A program made the translations under genes and the position numbers. Positions 9,725 through 17,705 of a stretch of 64,000 nt of DNA are shown here, piece after piece. The notes beneath the pieces were generated by a model. That model ran no database searches. It was given only the letters and a program-made list of their open reading frames with translations, and was not told the origin of the DNA. Origin of the DNA: Pedobacter sp. Leaf170 (lineage in GTDB: Bacteria; Bacteroidota; Bacteroidia; Sphingobacteriales; Sphingobacteriaceae); NCBI RefSeq assembly GCF_920984665.1, contig NZ_CAKLBP010000002.1, forward strand, positions 248,001-312,000, read 5' to 3'. Position 1 is the first letter of the stretch. Each line of letters begins with the position of its first letter.

Positions 9725-10135
9725 TTAACCAAAGTATTCAACAAAATTATTTTCAGTTTCGTAAATTTTAACACAATGTAAAATTGCACCTGCCTCGGCT
9801 ATCGGAGCAATTAATTGTTCCCAAATGGCAATGGCTAAATTTTCTGTAGAAGCCAGTTTATCTTTCATAAAATCTACATCAAGATTTAAGTTTTTATGGT
9901 CAACTTTATCTACAACATAGGTATTCATTACATCCTTTAGCCATTTTAAATCTACTAAGAAACCGGTTTCAGGATTAACTTCACCTTTAACGGTAACATA
10001 TAGCCAATAATTATGACCATGCCAGTTTGGGTTAGCGCATTTACCGTAAACCTCCGTATTTTTATCCGCATCCCAATCTGCTCTGGCTAATTTATGAGCA
10101 GCATTAAACGATGCTTTTCGAGTTATATAGATCAT
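9725..10135 (-). CDS. 6-pyruvoyl/6-carboxy-tetrahydropterin synthase family protein, Cx5HGH (PTPS-II-like) motif
   Basis: This 136-residue COG0720 enzyme has the zinc histidines His14, His39 and His41 and the catalytic Cys33. VDHKNLN and TENLA are typical later motifs. Annotation pipelines usually call such proteins QueD. However, the spacing around the active site is GKCANPNWHGHNY, that is C-x5-H-G-H. As I recall the subfamily definitions, C-x3-HGH marks QueD and C-x5-HGH marks the tetrahydropterin-forming synthases (the human enzyme has the same GKC-NPN-GHGHNY layout). It is first in an operon with folE, which supplies its substrate. Family is certain; the reaction (tetrahydropterin or queuosine precursor) is open. 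Confidence 0.88.
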   Translation of the reverse strand: MIYITRKASFNAAHKLARADWDADKNTEVYGKCANPNWHGHNYWLYVTVKGEVNPETGFLVDLKWLKDVMNTYVVDKVDHKNLNLDVDFMKDKLASTENLAIAIWEQLIAPIAEAGAILHCVKIYETENNFVEYFG

Positions 10136-10152
10136 TGTTCAAAAATAATGTG

Positions 10153-10160
10153 CAAATATA
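10153..10160 (-). promoter_or_regulatory. Bacteroidota -7 box for the PTPS-folE operon
   Basis: On the minus strand the octamer TATATTTG fits TAnnTTTG, 18 nt upstream of the PTPS start codon. No clear -33 TTG is seen at the usual distance. Confidence 0.5.
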
Positions 10161-10266
10161 CGTATTAACACCAAAGGCGAGCGAATTATAAAAAGATGTA
10201 AAATGGATGATGAACTTAGCCGTTTAATATACGATAGATTTGAACGCATTTTTTACCTTTAAGCCT

Positions 10267-10893
10267 ATGAAATTATTGGTTGTTGCAGCTACAAAAGCAG
10301 AACTCACCTTTTTTTACCAGCACTTTAGTTTGCAGGAGGGTGATTTTATGGAAGAAAAGAAATTTGATGTTTTAATTACCGGCGTGGGTATGGTTGCAAC
10401 AGCTTTCTCATTGGGGAAATACCTCACAGCATCCAGATATAACCTCGTTTTGAATTTAGGCATTGCCGGAAGTTTTGATAGAAGCATTGAGTTAGGACAG
10501 GTTGTAAATATTACGCAGGATACTTTTGCAGAACTTGGTGCCGAGGATGGAGATAACTTTTTAACCATTACAGATTTAGGTTTTGGCGAAAGCACTTATA
10601 AAAGTAAAAGCAATATTCGGGTTAATTTACCACAGGTTGCCGGTGTTACTGTTAATCGGGTTAGTGGCAATGATATAAACATTAAAAACCTGGTTAAACG
10701 TTTAAATCCGGCTACTGAAAGTATGGAAGGTGCGGCTGTATTGTTTGCCTGCCATCACGAAAAAATCGATTGCTTGCAGATACGAAGTATATCCAACTAT
10801 GTTGAACCTAGAAACAAAGACAAATGGAAAATAGGTTTAGCCATTAAAAATCTAAACGATTGGGCGATTTCTTTTATTGGAGATATGAATTGA
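10267..10893 (+). CDS. mqnB: Futalosine hydrolase
   Basis: The 208-residue product starts at the ATG giving MKLLVVAATKAEL. An in-frame TTG 27 nt upstream is less likely because the family begins at the LLVVAATxxE strand. Nucleoside-phosphorylase-fold motifs are LNLGIAGSFD and ESMEGAAVLFAC. MqnB cleaves hypoxanthine from futalosine in the alternative menaquinone pathway. The next gene on the strand, 129 nt downstream, is mqnD, which acts two steps later. That neighbour is the main reason to choose futalosine hydrolase over a methylthioadenosine nucleosidase. Confidence 0.88.
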   Translation: MKLLVVAATKAELTFFYQHFSLQEGDFMEEKKFDVLITGVGMVATAFSLGKYLTASRYNLVLNLGIAGSFDRSIELGQVVNITQDTFAELGAEDGDNFLTITDLGFGESTYKSKSNIRVNLPQVAGVTVNRVSGNDINIKNLVKRLNPATESMEGAAVLFACHHEKIDCLQIRSISNYVEPRNKDKWKIGLAIKNLNDWAISFIGDMN

Positions 10894-11022
10894 TTATGAC
10901 CAACTAATGCCGCATTGTTTTTTAATTTTGAAAAATGAGATAGCCATGTACCGAAACACTAAAACACAAATAAAGATACATGGCGTATCCTGTTTAACGA
11001 TTAAAAACAATACGATCTGAAT

Positions 11023-11850
11023 ATGAAACTTACACTTGGTTTTTCGCCCTGCCCAAACGATACGTTTATATTCGATGCACTAATTCATCATAAAATTGAT
11101 ACCGAAGGTTTAGAATTTGAGGTTTTTTTTGATGATGTTGAAACACTAAATAAAAAGGCTCTACAAGGTGAGCTAGATATCACAAAGCTGAGTTTTCATG
11201 CATTTGCTTACGTGGCAAATCAGTATGCATTGCTTGATGCCGGAAGCGCATTGGGCTTTGGTGTTGGTCCGCTGTTGATTAGCAAAGAACAATTTGGCAC
11301 TGATTTATCTGAGAATTTAAAAGTTGGCATCCCCGGCAAATATACCACAGCAAACTTTTTACTGGGAATTGCTTATCCGCAACTGCAAAATAAAAAGGTA
11401 ATGGTATTCTCTGATATCGAAAAATCATTACTTAATAAAGAAATAGATTTAGGCTTAATTATCCACGAAAACAGATTTACTTATCAGGATAAAGGCCTGA
11501 TAAAAATTATTGATTTAGGTGATTATTGGGAGAAATTAACCGGCTGTGCCATTCCGCTGGGAGGCATTGTAATCAACAGAAAACTGGATAAAGATATTCA
11601 GCTAAAAGTTAACAGGCTAATTAAAAAGTCGGTTGAATATGCTTTTGCAAATCCAAAATCGGGTATAGATTTTATCCGCGAACACGCTCAGGAAATGGAA
11701 GAGGCTGTAATGTACAAACACATTAACCTTTACGTAAATAAATACAGTGTTGATTTAGGTGTGGAAGGTAAAAAAGCAGTAAACACTTTATTTAACCTCG
11801 CCCAAGAACGAAATCTTATTCCGGCAATACCAACTGATTTATATATTTAG
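11023..11850 (+). CDS. mqnD: 1,4-dihydroxy-6-naphthoate synthase
   Basis: This 275-residue protein has the MqnA/MqnD periplasmic-binding fold but no signal peptide, so it is cytoplasmic. Family marks are LGFSPCPNDTFIFDAL at the N-terminus, ELDITKLSFHAFAYV, GVGPLLISK, GLIIHENRFTYQ and PLGGIVINRKL. It converts cyclic dehypoxanthine futalosine to 1,4-dihydroxy-6-naphthoate in the futalosine route to menaquinone. With mqnB just upstream it shows that this organism makes menaquinone by that route. Codon use and length look normal. Confidence 0.94.
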   Translation: MKLTLGFSPCPNDTFIFDALIHHKIDTEGLEFEVFFDDVETLNKKALQGELDITKLSFHAFAYVANQYALLDAGSALGFGVGPLLISKEQFGTDLSENLKVGIPGKYTTANFLLGIAYPQLQNKKVMVFSDIEKSLLNKEIDLGLIIHENRFTYQDKGLIKIIDLGDYWEKLTGCAIPLGGIVINRKLDKDIQLKVNRLIKKSVEYAFANPKSGIDFIREHAQEMEEAVMYKHINLYVNKYSVDLGVEGKKAVNTLFNLAQERNLIPAIPTDLYI

Positions 11851-11862
11851 CAATGATTTTGA

Positions 11863-11894
11863 ATGTTTTAGGCTTTAATTAAAACCTAAAACAT
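11863..11894. terminator. Hairpin between convergent mqnD and response regulator genes
   Basis: The arms ATGTTTTAGG (11863-11872) and CCTAAAACAT (11885-11894) are perfect complements and the inner TTTAATTAAA extends the stem. No strong T-run follows on either strand, so termination is likely but not certain. Confidence 0.6.
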
Positions 11895-11905
11895 CATTTT
11901 AAAAT

Positions 11906-12601
11906 TTAGCTAACCAAAAGCTTATAACCTTTGCCGTGTACGTTTATAATTTCTACGGCAGAATCTTCCCGTAAGTACTTTCTTAACTTACTTAAAAAAA
12001 CATCCATGCTTCGGCCATTAAAATAATTATCGTCGTGCCAAATAGAAAGTAGCGCTTCTTCCCTGGTTAAAACTGTGTTTTTTTTCAAGCATAATAAACG
12101 GAGCAGCTCAGCTTCTTTTGTAGAAAGCTTTTGCTGTATTTCATCGTGGGTTATAATTTGGGTTGTGTAATCGAAATTGTATTTACCAATAGAAAACTGA
12201 CTTTCAGTAGCTTCTTCTGTAGCGCCAATTTTATTTGCAACTCTTTTAAACATTGCATTTATGCGTAGCAAAAGCTCCTCAATACGGAATGGTTTAGTGA
12301 TGTAATCATCGCCGCCCAAATCATAAGCTGCAGATTTATCTTCGAGCATAGTTTTAGCGGTGGCAAAAATGATTGGCACTTGTGCGTTCACTTTTCTAAT
12401 ATCTTTACCTAAAGTAAAACCGTCTTTTTTAGGCATCATCACATCTAAAATACACAAGTCGAAACTTTGTTTATTAAATGCTTTTAAACCTTCATCTCCG
12501 TCGGTACATAAAACTACATCAAATTTACCTTTCAATTGTAGGTAATCTTGCAACAAAAGGCCAAGATTTGGGTCGTCCTCTACCAGAAGTATTTTTTTCA
12601 T
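11906..12601 (-). CDS. OmpR/PhoB-family response regulator
   Basis: This 231-residue protein has a receiver domain (1-120) with the acidic pocket VEDDP, phospho-acceptor Asp53 in LCILDVMMPKKDGF and Lys103 in YITKPF. A winged-helix DNA-binding domain (about 135-231) contains LSTKEAELLRLLCLKKN and SMDVFLSKLRKYL. It is encoded 124 nt downstream of a histidine kinase gene on the same strand, its likely partner. The signal sensed is unknown. A PhoB-like role in phosphate control cannot be excluded, because another PhoR-like kinase gene in the window has no adjacent regulator. Confidence 0.93.
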   Translation of the reverse strand: MKKILLVEDDPNLGLLLQDYLQLKGKFDVVLCTDGDEGLKAFNKQSFDLCILDVMMPKKDGFTLGKDIRKVNAQVPIIFATAKTMLEDKSAAYDLGGDDYITKPFRIEELLLRINAMFKRVANKIGATEEATESQFSIGKYNFDYTTQIITHDEIQQKLSTKEAELLRLLCLKKNTVLTREEALLSIWHDDNYFNGRSMDVFLSKLRKYLREDSAVEIINVHGKGYKLLVS

Positions 12602-12725
12602 TTTATTGATTTTAATTAAGTAAACGCTGTTTTTGTATTAAACGCTACCAAAGCTTTGAGTAGAATTCTTTGTAACGGTTTAATTCAATTTGAAATATTG
12701 GATAAATTACGACCGGTGTTATGGT

Positions 12726-14555
12726 TTAATTTAAGTACGGTAACATTATTTCGAAAGTTGTGCCTTTATCTTTTTCACTACTTACTTTAATCGTTCCATC
12801 CAGCTTTTTCACAATATCCTGCACATAATTTAAGCCTAATCCAAAGCCTTTTACATCATGTAAGTTACCGGTTGGCACCCGATAAAATTGATCGAAAATC
12901 CGCTTTGTATGCTCTTTGTTCATTCCAATGCCTTTATCCGCAATTTCTATAACCAAATTTTTACCAACGTTTCGGGTATTGATGCTGATATCGGGCACTT
13001 CTTTGCTGTATTTATTGGCATTATCTATCAAATTGTAAAGCACATTAGAAAGATGCAGTTCATCACCAAAAACAGTTGCATGTTCTGCATCGGTATTAAT
13101 GTTTAAGATTGCATTTTTCTTTTGAAGCTGAAGACTCATACTATCAAGCACAATCATTATCAAATCGTTAATGTCAACTTCGGTGTTTTCCATTTTGAGT
13201 TCGCCTTTCTCAAGTCGGGCAATACTTAACACACGTTCAATGTGATTTCCCAAACGAACATTTTCATCATAAATAATACTTGCAAGCCGCTTTAACCGCG
13301 ATTTATCTTCAGTTACTTCCGGGTCTTTTAGCGCTTCGCTTGCAATCATAATGGTTGCCACAGGTGTTTTAAACTCATGCGTCATATTGTTGATGAAATC
13401 TGTTTTCATCTCGGAGATTTTTTTCTGCCTAAGAATAGCGTAAAGCGTATAACTGAAAATAAAGACCAAAACCAGCAGCAAACCGACTGAAGATGCCAGT
13501 GTTGCACTCAAATTGCTTATGATTTCTGAATTTTTATTCGGAAATGTAACTTCCAGAATTCCCGGATCGCGAAATAAATCGTTCCCAAACAAGGTGGTTC
13601 TGTAAGTGTTTTTAGGTAAGAAATCTGCTGTCGAATTTGATGTTTGTAGATATAAAACAGAATCTTTCTGGGCTAATTTAACCCTGAAATTATAATTCTG
13701 ATTAATGTTATGGTTTAAAAATTCTTGCTTCAATCGGTTATCTAACGAGATAAAATTTATCCTTTTGTTAAGCGGAATATCTTTTTCGGTCATTTCCTTT
13801 GCAACATCTTCCAGTAGGTTATACCCGTTTTTGTATGGGATGGTACCTTTACCCAATGCTGCAATTTTAAAGGCTAGCTGGCGCTTTGCTATAGCATCTT
13901 CACGTTTAAATTTCTTTTCTAAATCGTCAGAGATTTTCGGTAGCGTAACAAACAAGGGTTTACCTGTACTGGGTTCAAAAACCTGATATCTGATTGTATC
14001 AGGCAGCGTTTGTGCATTTCTAAAATCGAAGGTTTTAGTATTGCTGGTGTAAGGCTTCGAACGTAGACTTAAGCCTCTAAGCGCATAATTTTTTATGTCG
14101 ATAACGGCTTCCATTTGCAAATCCAGCTTTGCGTTTCCACCCGGAGATAGGGATACAAATTCTACCTCCGAAATTACTTTAGGTGCCGAAAACCGTTTTC
14201 TAATCAAACTATCTTGCTGATTAAGGTAATTTTCGATTTCATTTTCTCTTTCTGCCTGTCTAATCTCAGAAGCCTCTGTAAATTGTTGCTTTAAATCTTT
14301 GATGTCCAGCTCACGTTGTCTTAAATCCTGACTGCGCTTTACCTTATTTTCAAAATCTTTTCTGGTAATTCTATCTGCAGCATTTAAACGCTGAACTTTA
14401 TTAACTACAGATGTTAAAGTTTGATTAACCTGTTGATCGAAAAGCTGAGATTTTAAGTTATAAGCCTCCCTGATGTAATACAATTGCATTACAAATACAC
14501 CAAGTAAAGCCACTGTCATTAAAACAGTAATTAACAAAAAACTTCTTTTCTTCAT
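12726..14555 (-). CDS. Sensor histidine kinase, partner of the downstream response regulator
   Basis: This 609-residue kinase has transmembrane helices near residues 6-26 and 352-374. They flank a periplasmic sensor region of about 320 residues whose first part is a charged coiled coil (NKVQRLNAADRITRKDFE and onward). The cytoplasmic part has the H box NNMTHEFKTPVATI with His393 and the ATPase motifs NLIDNANKYS, DKGIGM and GFGLGLNYV. The response regulator gene follows on the same strand. Coiled-coil sensors of this build are common in Bacteroidota, but their ligands are mostly unknown. Confidence 0.93.
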   Translation of the reverse strand: MKKRSFLLITVLMTVALLGVFVMQLYYIREAYNLKSQLFDQQVNQTLTSVVNKVQRLNAADRITRKDFENKVKRSQDLRQRELDIKDLKQQFTEASEIRQAERENEIENYLNQQDSLIRKRFSAPKVISEVEFVSLSPGGNAKLDLQMEAVIDIKNYALRGLSLRSKPYTSNTKTFDFRNAQTLPDTIRYQVFEPSTGKPLFVTLPKISDDLEKKFKREDAIAKRQLAFKIAALGKGTIPYKNGYNLLEDVAKEMTEKDIPLNKRINFISLDNRLKQEFLNHNINQNYNFRVKLAQKDSVLYLQTSNSTADFLPKNTYRTTLFGNDLFRDPGILEVTFPNKNSEIISNLSATLASSVGLLLVLVFIFSYTLYAILRQKKISEMKTDFINNMTHEFKTPVATIMIASEALKDPEVTEDKSRLKRLASIIYDENVRLGNHIERVLSIARLEKGELKMENTEVDINDLIMIVLDSMSLQLQKKNAILNINTDAEHATVFGDELHLSNVLYNLIDNANKYSKEVPDISINTRNVGKNLVIEIADKGIGMNKEHTKRIFDQFYRVPTGNLHDVKGFGLGLNYVQDIVKKLDGTIKVSSEKDKGTTFEIMLPYLN

Positions 14556-14683
14556 TTATGCATTTTAGTGGAAGCCAAAAGATTAGGCGTGCTGTAAAAA
14601 AACCATATCAACTTCAAAAATAATCATTAACGAAGCTAACTATTTGTTTTTAACATATTTTAACAGAGGTTACTAAACAAAAA

Positions 14684-14707
14684 ATGCCGAGGCTAAAGCC
14701 TCGGCAT
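14684..14707 (-). terminator. Intrinsic terminator downstream of the DUF3127 gene
   Basis: A perfect 11-bp stem (14684-14694 with 14697-14707, arm ATGCCGAGGCT) is followed on the minus strand by TTTTTT. It lies 36 nt past the stop of the DUF3127 gene. Confidence 0.85.
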
Positions 14708-14742
14708 GGTTCAAAATTGTTTGCTTAAAAAAGACTCTTTAT

Positions 14743-15111
14743 TTAGAAAGGCAAATCATCATCTTCGCCTGCTGTATTGCTTACATCAACCGGAGCTGCG
14801 TACGCCGGAGTTGCTGCTGCCGGAGCACCTGCTGCAATAGCATTTATACGCCAGATAACCAAGCTGTTGAAATAACTTGTTTTACCTGATTTATCTGTCC
14901 ACGGGCGACCGCGTAAATTAAAGAAAACCTCAACCTCATCGCCCGCTTTAAATGTGTCTAATAATGCAGTTTTATCTTGTAAAGCCTCAAAACGGATATA
15001 TTCCGGATATGTTGGATTTTCTGCATATTCAACGATTAAATCACGCTTTTTAAATGTTTCGCTTACTTGCTGCGTGGCACCCACTTCGTGTACTTTTCCC
15101 TTAATTTCCAT
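14743..15111 (-). CDS. DUF3127 small protein (OB-fold-like)
   Basis: This 122-residue protein is conserved in Bacteroidota as DUF3127. The core (1-95) contains MEIKGKVHEVGATQ, KRDLIVEYAENPTYPEYIRF and FNLRGRPWTDKSGKTSYFN. The tail is Ala/Pro-rich and ends in the acidic DDDLPF. A compact beta domain followed by an acidic tail ending in DLPF resembles single-stranded-DNA-binding proteins, whose last residues recruit partners, so a nucleic-acid role is a reasonable inference but not proven. It is divergent from the RNA methyltransferase gene with a 69-nt spacer. Confidence 0.8.
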   Translation of the reverse strand: MEIKGKVHEVGATQQVSETFKKRDLIVEYAENPTYPEYIRFEALQDKTALLDTFKAGDEVEVFFNLRGRPWTDKSGKTSYFNSLVIWRINAIAAGAPAAATPAYAAPVDVSNTAGEDDDLPF

Positions 15112-15180
15112 ATTAAATACTACTTTATTGCACTATAAAGTTCAAATCTCTATAATTTTATTGATAACTTCGCATACAAT

Positions 15181-16362
15181 ATGATGCAAGTTTTCCACAA
15201 TAAAAGCAAGGTTATCATAACCTGCAACAAACGCCTTTCTCCTTACTTACAAGAAGAAGTTTTGGCTTTAGGTTACACTATAGAAAGAGCTTTTCCAACA
15301 GGTGTTGAGCTTAATATTACCCTAACGGAATGTATTAAACTTAACCTTAACTTGCGCTGCGCAAGCCAGATTTTATACTCAATTAAAGCTTTTAAAGCCA
15401 TAACCCCCGATGATTTATACGAAAATATTAAGGCAATTGAATGGGAGGAATTAATTGATTTTACCGGATATTTCTCTGTTACTTCCAACGTAGATAATCC
15501 TAATATTACAACGCCGCTTTTTGCTAACCTTAAAGTAAAGGATGCGATTGTAGATAGATTAAAAGAATTGAAAGGTATCAGGCCAAATTCAGGCTCTGAT
15601 GCAAATAAAACTGTGGTGCATTTATATTGGAAAGATGCAGAAGCAGATGTTTTTATAGATACATCGGGTGAAACCCTAGCAAAACATGGTTATCGGAAAA
15701 TTCCGGGTAAGGCGCCAATGTTAGAAGCTTTAGCTTCGGGAGTTATTTATGCAACCCAATGGGATAAAAAGTCGCCATTTATAAATCCAATGTGTGGTTC
15801 TGGTACGCTGGCTATTGAAGCGGCATTAATTGCAACAAACCGAGCGCCTGGCTTATATCGAATGAATTATGGGTTTATGCACATCATTGGTTACGATGAA
15901 GAAGTGTTTTTTGCTGAACGTAGATTGTTAAAAGAGCAGGTTATTAAGAATGTTGATATAAAAATTATTGCTTCTGATATTTCTGAAGATGCCGTTGAAG
16001 TAACCAGACGTAATGCAAAAACCGCTGGTGTGGATACTTTGATTGATTTTCAGGTATGTGATTTCGAATCTACACCTGTGCCAGAAGGCGGTAAGGGTGC
16101 AGTTGTTTTTAATCCGGAATATGGTGAGCGTTTAGGTGTTCATAGTAAACTGGAGCAAACTTATAAACGTATGGGCGATTATATGAAGCAACATTGTAAA
16201 GGTTATTCTGGTTATATTTTTACCGGCAACCCTGATTTGGCAAAAAAAATCGGGTTAAAAGCTTCGAAAAAAGTTGAATTTTATAATGGTAAACTAGATT
16301 GTAGATTGTTAGAATATGAATTGTATGATGGTACGCGAAGGCTGCCACAACCCGAGCTGTAA
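15181..16362 (+). CDS. THUMP-domain class I rRNA methyltransferase (RlmL-like)
   Basis: This 393-residue protein has an N-terminal THUMP RNA-binding region (about 45-165) and a Rossmann methyltransferase domain with the SAM-binding motif INPMCGSGTLAIEAALIA. The family modifies guanosines in 23S rRNA (RlmL acts on G2445 in E. coli) with SAM as donor. The catalytic motif IV, usually NPPYG, reads FNPEYGERLG here. I think this Glu variant is common in Bacteroidota relatives, but it should be compared. Two consecutive ATG codons open the frame and either could be used. It is half the size of the fused E. coli RlmKL. Confidence 0.88.
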   Translation: MMQVFHNKSKVIITCNKRLSPYLQEEVLALGYTIERAFPTGVELNITLTECIKLNLNLRCASQILYSIKAFKAITPDDLYENIKAIEWEELIDFTGYFSVTSNVDNPNITTPLFANLKVKDAIVDRLKELKGIRPNSGSDANKTVVHLYWKDAEADVFIDTSGETLAKHGYRKIPGKAPMLEALASGVIYATQWDKKSPFINPMCGSGTLAIEAALIATNRAPGLYRMNYGFMHIIGYDEEVFFAERRLLKEQVIKNVDIKIIASDISEDAVEVTRRNAKTAGVDTLIDFQVCDFESTPVPEGGKGAVVFNPEYGERLGVHSKLEQTYKRMGDYMKQHCKGYSGYIFTGNPDLAKKIGLKASKKVEFYNGKLDCRLLEYELYDGTRRLPQPEL

Positions 16363-16458
16363 TCGCCTATTTTTAAACGGATTGGCGGCATAATATTTAA
16401 GCGAATTTTTTAGAAAAAATTATAAATTTTTATTTTAACTTGTTGCATTAAATGTAAA

Positions 16459-16483
16459 AAACATATGTACAAAACGTATGTTT
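16459..16483. promoter_or_regulatory. Inverted repeat upstream of the XRE regulator gene, possible operator
   Basis: The 10-bp arms AAACATATGT (16459-16468) and ACGTATGTTT (16474-16483) are complementary with one mismatch and a 5-nt spacer. The site is about 105 bp upstream of a helix-turn-helix gene. Autoregulation is an inference only. Confidence 0.35.
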
Positions 16484-16587
16484 AAATACTACGCCGGACG
16501 TTTTAATGCAAAAAGTGTTTTTTTTAGATCCTTTTTGGAACAATTTTCGTTTATAAGCGTATTAGATTAAAAAAAAATCCTCACCCT

Positions 16588-16872
16588 ATGGAAGATCAGA
16601 TGGCTTTGAAGACGAAAAATGTTGCAGGGAACATTCGAAAAATCAGAGAATACCGTGACTACACTCAAGATTATCTTGCAGCAAAACTCAAGATTTCGCA
16701 AAATGCTTACAGCAAAATTGAACTCGGCTATAGTAAACTTACTATAGAACGCTTGTTTCAAATTTCTGCAATCTTAGATATTGATGTAACACAAGTATTA
16801 ACTATGGAACAATCTGAATTAATTAAAAGTATTTCTTCAGATAGTAAATTGGAATCTGCGAGCGCTAAATAA
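16588..16872 (+). CDS. XRE-family helix-turn-helix regulator
   Basis: This 94-residue protein is essentially a single HTH_3 domain (about 12-70): NIRKIREYRDYTQDYLAAKL, then KISQNAYSKIELGYSKLTIE as the second and recognition helices, and LFQISAILDIDVTQVL. The short tail after residue 75 has no recognisable domain. Such small regulators are common in Bacteroidota chromosomes, often alone. There is no adjacent toxin-like gene, so an antitoxin role is not supported. The gene sits in a 225-bp upstream spacer carrying an inverted repeat. Confidence 0.88.
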   Translation: MEDQMALKTKNVAGNIRKIREYRDYTQDYLAAKLKISQNAYSKIELGYSKLTIERLFQISAILDIDVTQVLTMEQSELIKSISSDSKLESASAK

Positions 16873-16941
16873 ACGTTAATCCAATTTAAAAATTAACCGC
16901 TCGCCTATCCTTTTCAACTATAAATTCTGATACCTTTGGGT

Positions 16942-17586
16942 ATGCAGAATTATATAGAAAAAACAATCAACTTCGTAAAAAAAACCCTTGAACATGCTGA
17001 AGCCGGCCACGATTGGTTCCACATAGAAAGGGTTTTTAAAACTGCTCTCAATATTAACCAAATTGAAAAAGGTAACGAACTTATTGTTTCTTTTGCAGCG
17101 CTTTTACATGATATTGCCGACCCAAAATTCAATAATGGCGACGAAGAGCTTGGTCCAAATGTGGCTGCAGATTTTTTAAAATCGATGAATGTTGAAGCAA
17201 GTATTATTGTGCAAGTAAAACTTATAATTCAAAACATGTCTTTCAAAAACAGTTTTGATAATTTAAGTTATACATCCAAAGAACTAAATATTGTGCAAGA
17301 TGCCGATAGACTTGATGCTATTGGTGCCATTGGTATAGCAAGGGCTTTTACTTACGGCGGCTATAAAAATCGTGTGTTGTATGATCCTGAAATTAAACCC
17401 GAATTAAATCATTCTAAAGAAAGTTATAAAAATACAACCGCCCCAACGATTAATCATTTTTACGAAAAGCTTTTGTTGCTAAAAGATATGATGAAAACCG
17501 ACAGCGGGAAAGCCATAGCACAAAAACGCCATGATTTTATGGAAAGTTATTTAACGCAGTTTTACCACGAGTGGGAAGGTAATTAA
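16942..17586 (+). CDS. HD-domain phosphohydrolase (YedJ-like)
   Basis: The 214-residue product begins at the ATG giving MQNYIEKT; an in-frame TTG 6 nt upstream adds nothing conserved. Metal-binding HD motifs are GHDWFHIERVFKTA, AALLHDIADPKF and the distal DADRLDAIGAIGIARAF. This arrangement is that of small cytoplasmic HD hydrolases such as YedJ. The substrate is unknown, with a nucleotide or phosphorylated metabolite likely. It follows the XRE regulator by 69 nt on the same strand and may share a transcript with it. Confidence 0.85.
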   Translation: MQNYIEKTINFVKKTLEHAEAGHDWFHIERVFKTALNINQIEKGNELIVSFAALLHDIADPKFNNGDEELGPNVAADFLKSMNVEASIIVQVKLIIQNMSFKNSFDNLSYTSKELNIVQDADRLDAIGAIGIARAFTYGGYKNRVLYDPEIKPELNHSKESYKNTTAPTINHFYEKLLLLKDMMKTDSGKAIAQKRHDFMESYLTQFYHEWEGN

Positions 17587-17656
17587 AAAATGAATGATAA
17601 TTTTATAATTTAAAAACCCTAATGTATTCTTAAAAGGCGTTTAAAATACCGATTAA

Positions 17657-17689
17657 TTGCTAATAAATTTAGTTATTTAGCTATATTTG
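17657..17689 (+). promoter_or_regulatory. Bacteroidota-type promoter for the radical SAM gene
   Basis: TTG at 17657-17659 and TATATTTG (fits TAnnTTTG) at 17682-17689 are 22 bp apart, slightly wide. The start codon is 16 nt after the -7 box. Confidence 0.55.
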
Positions 17690-17705
17690 TTAGTAAATTA
17701 AATCT

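Noticed and set aside
9725..10135. Straight assignment as queD
   Set aside because: The active-site spacing is C-x5-H-G-H and no queC or queE is adjacent, so only the family name is kept.
10240..10266. Longer TTG start for mqnB
   Set aside because: The added nine residues precede the family's first beta strand, and an ATG lies exactly at that strand.
10943..10985. GCCATGTA/TACATGGC dyad between mqnB and mqnD
   Set aside because: Only 8 bp arms 27 nt apart, no known site; too weak to report as regulatory.
16588..16872. Antitoxin of a toxin-antitoxin pair
   Set aside because: No toxin-like gene is next to it; the downstream gene is an HD hydrolase 69 nt away.
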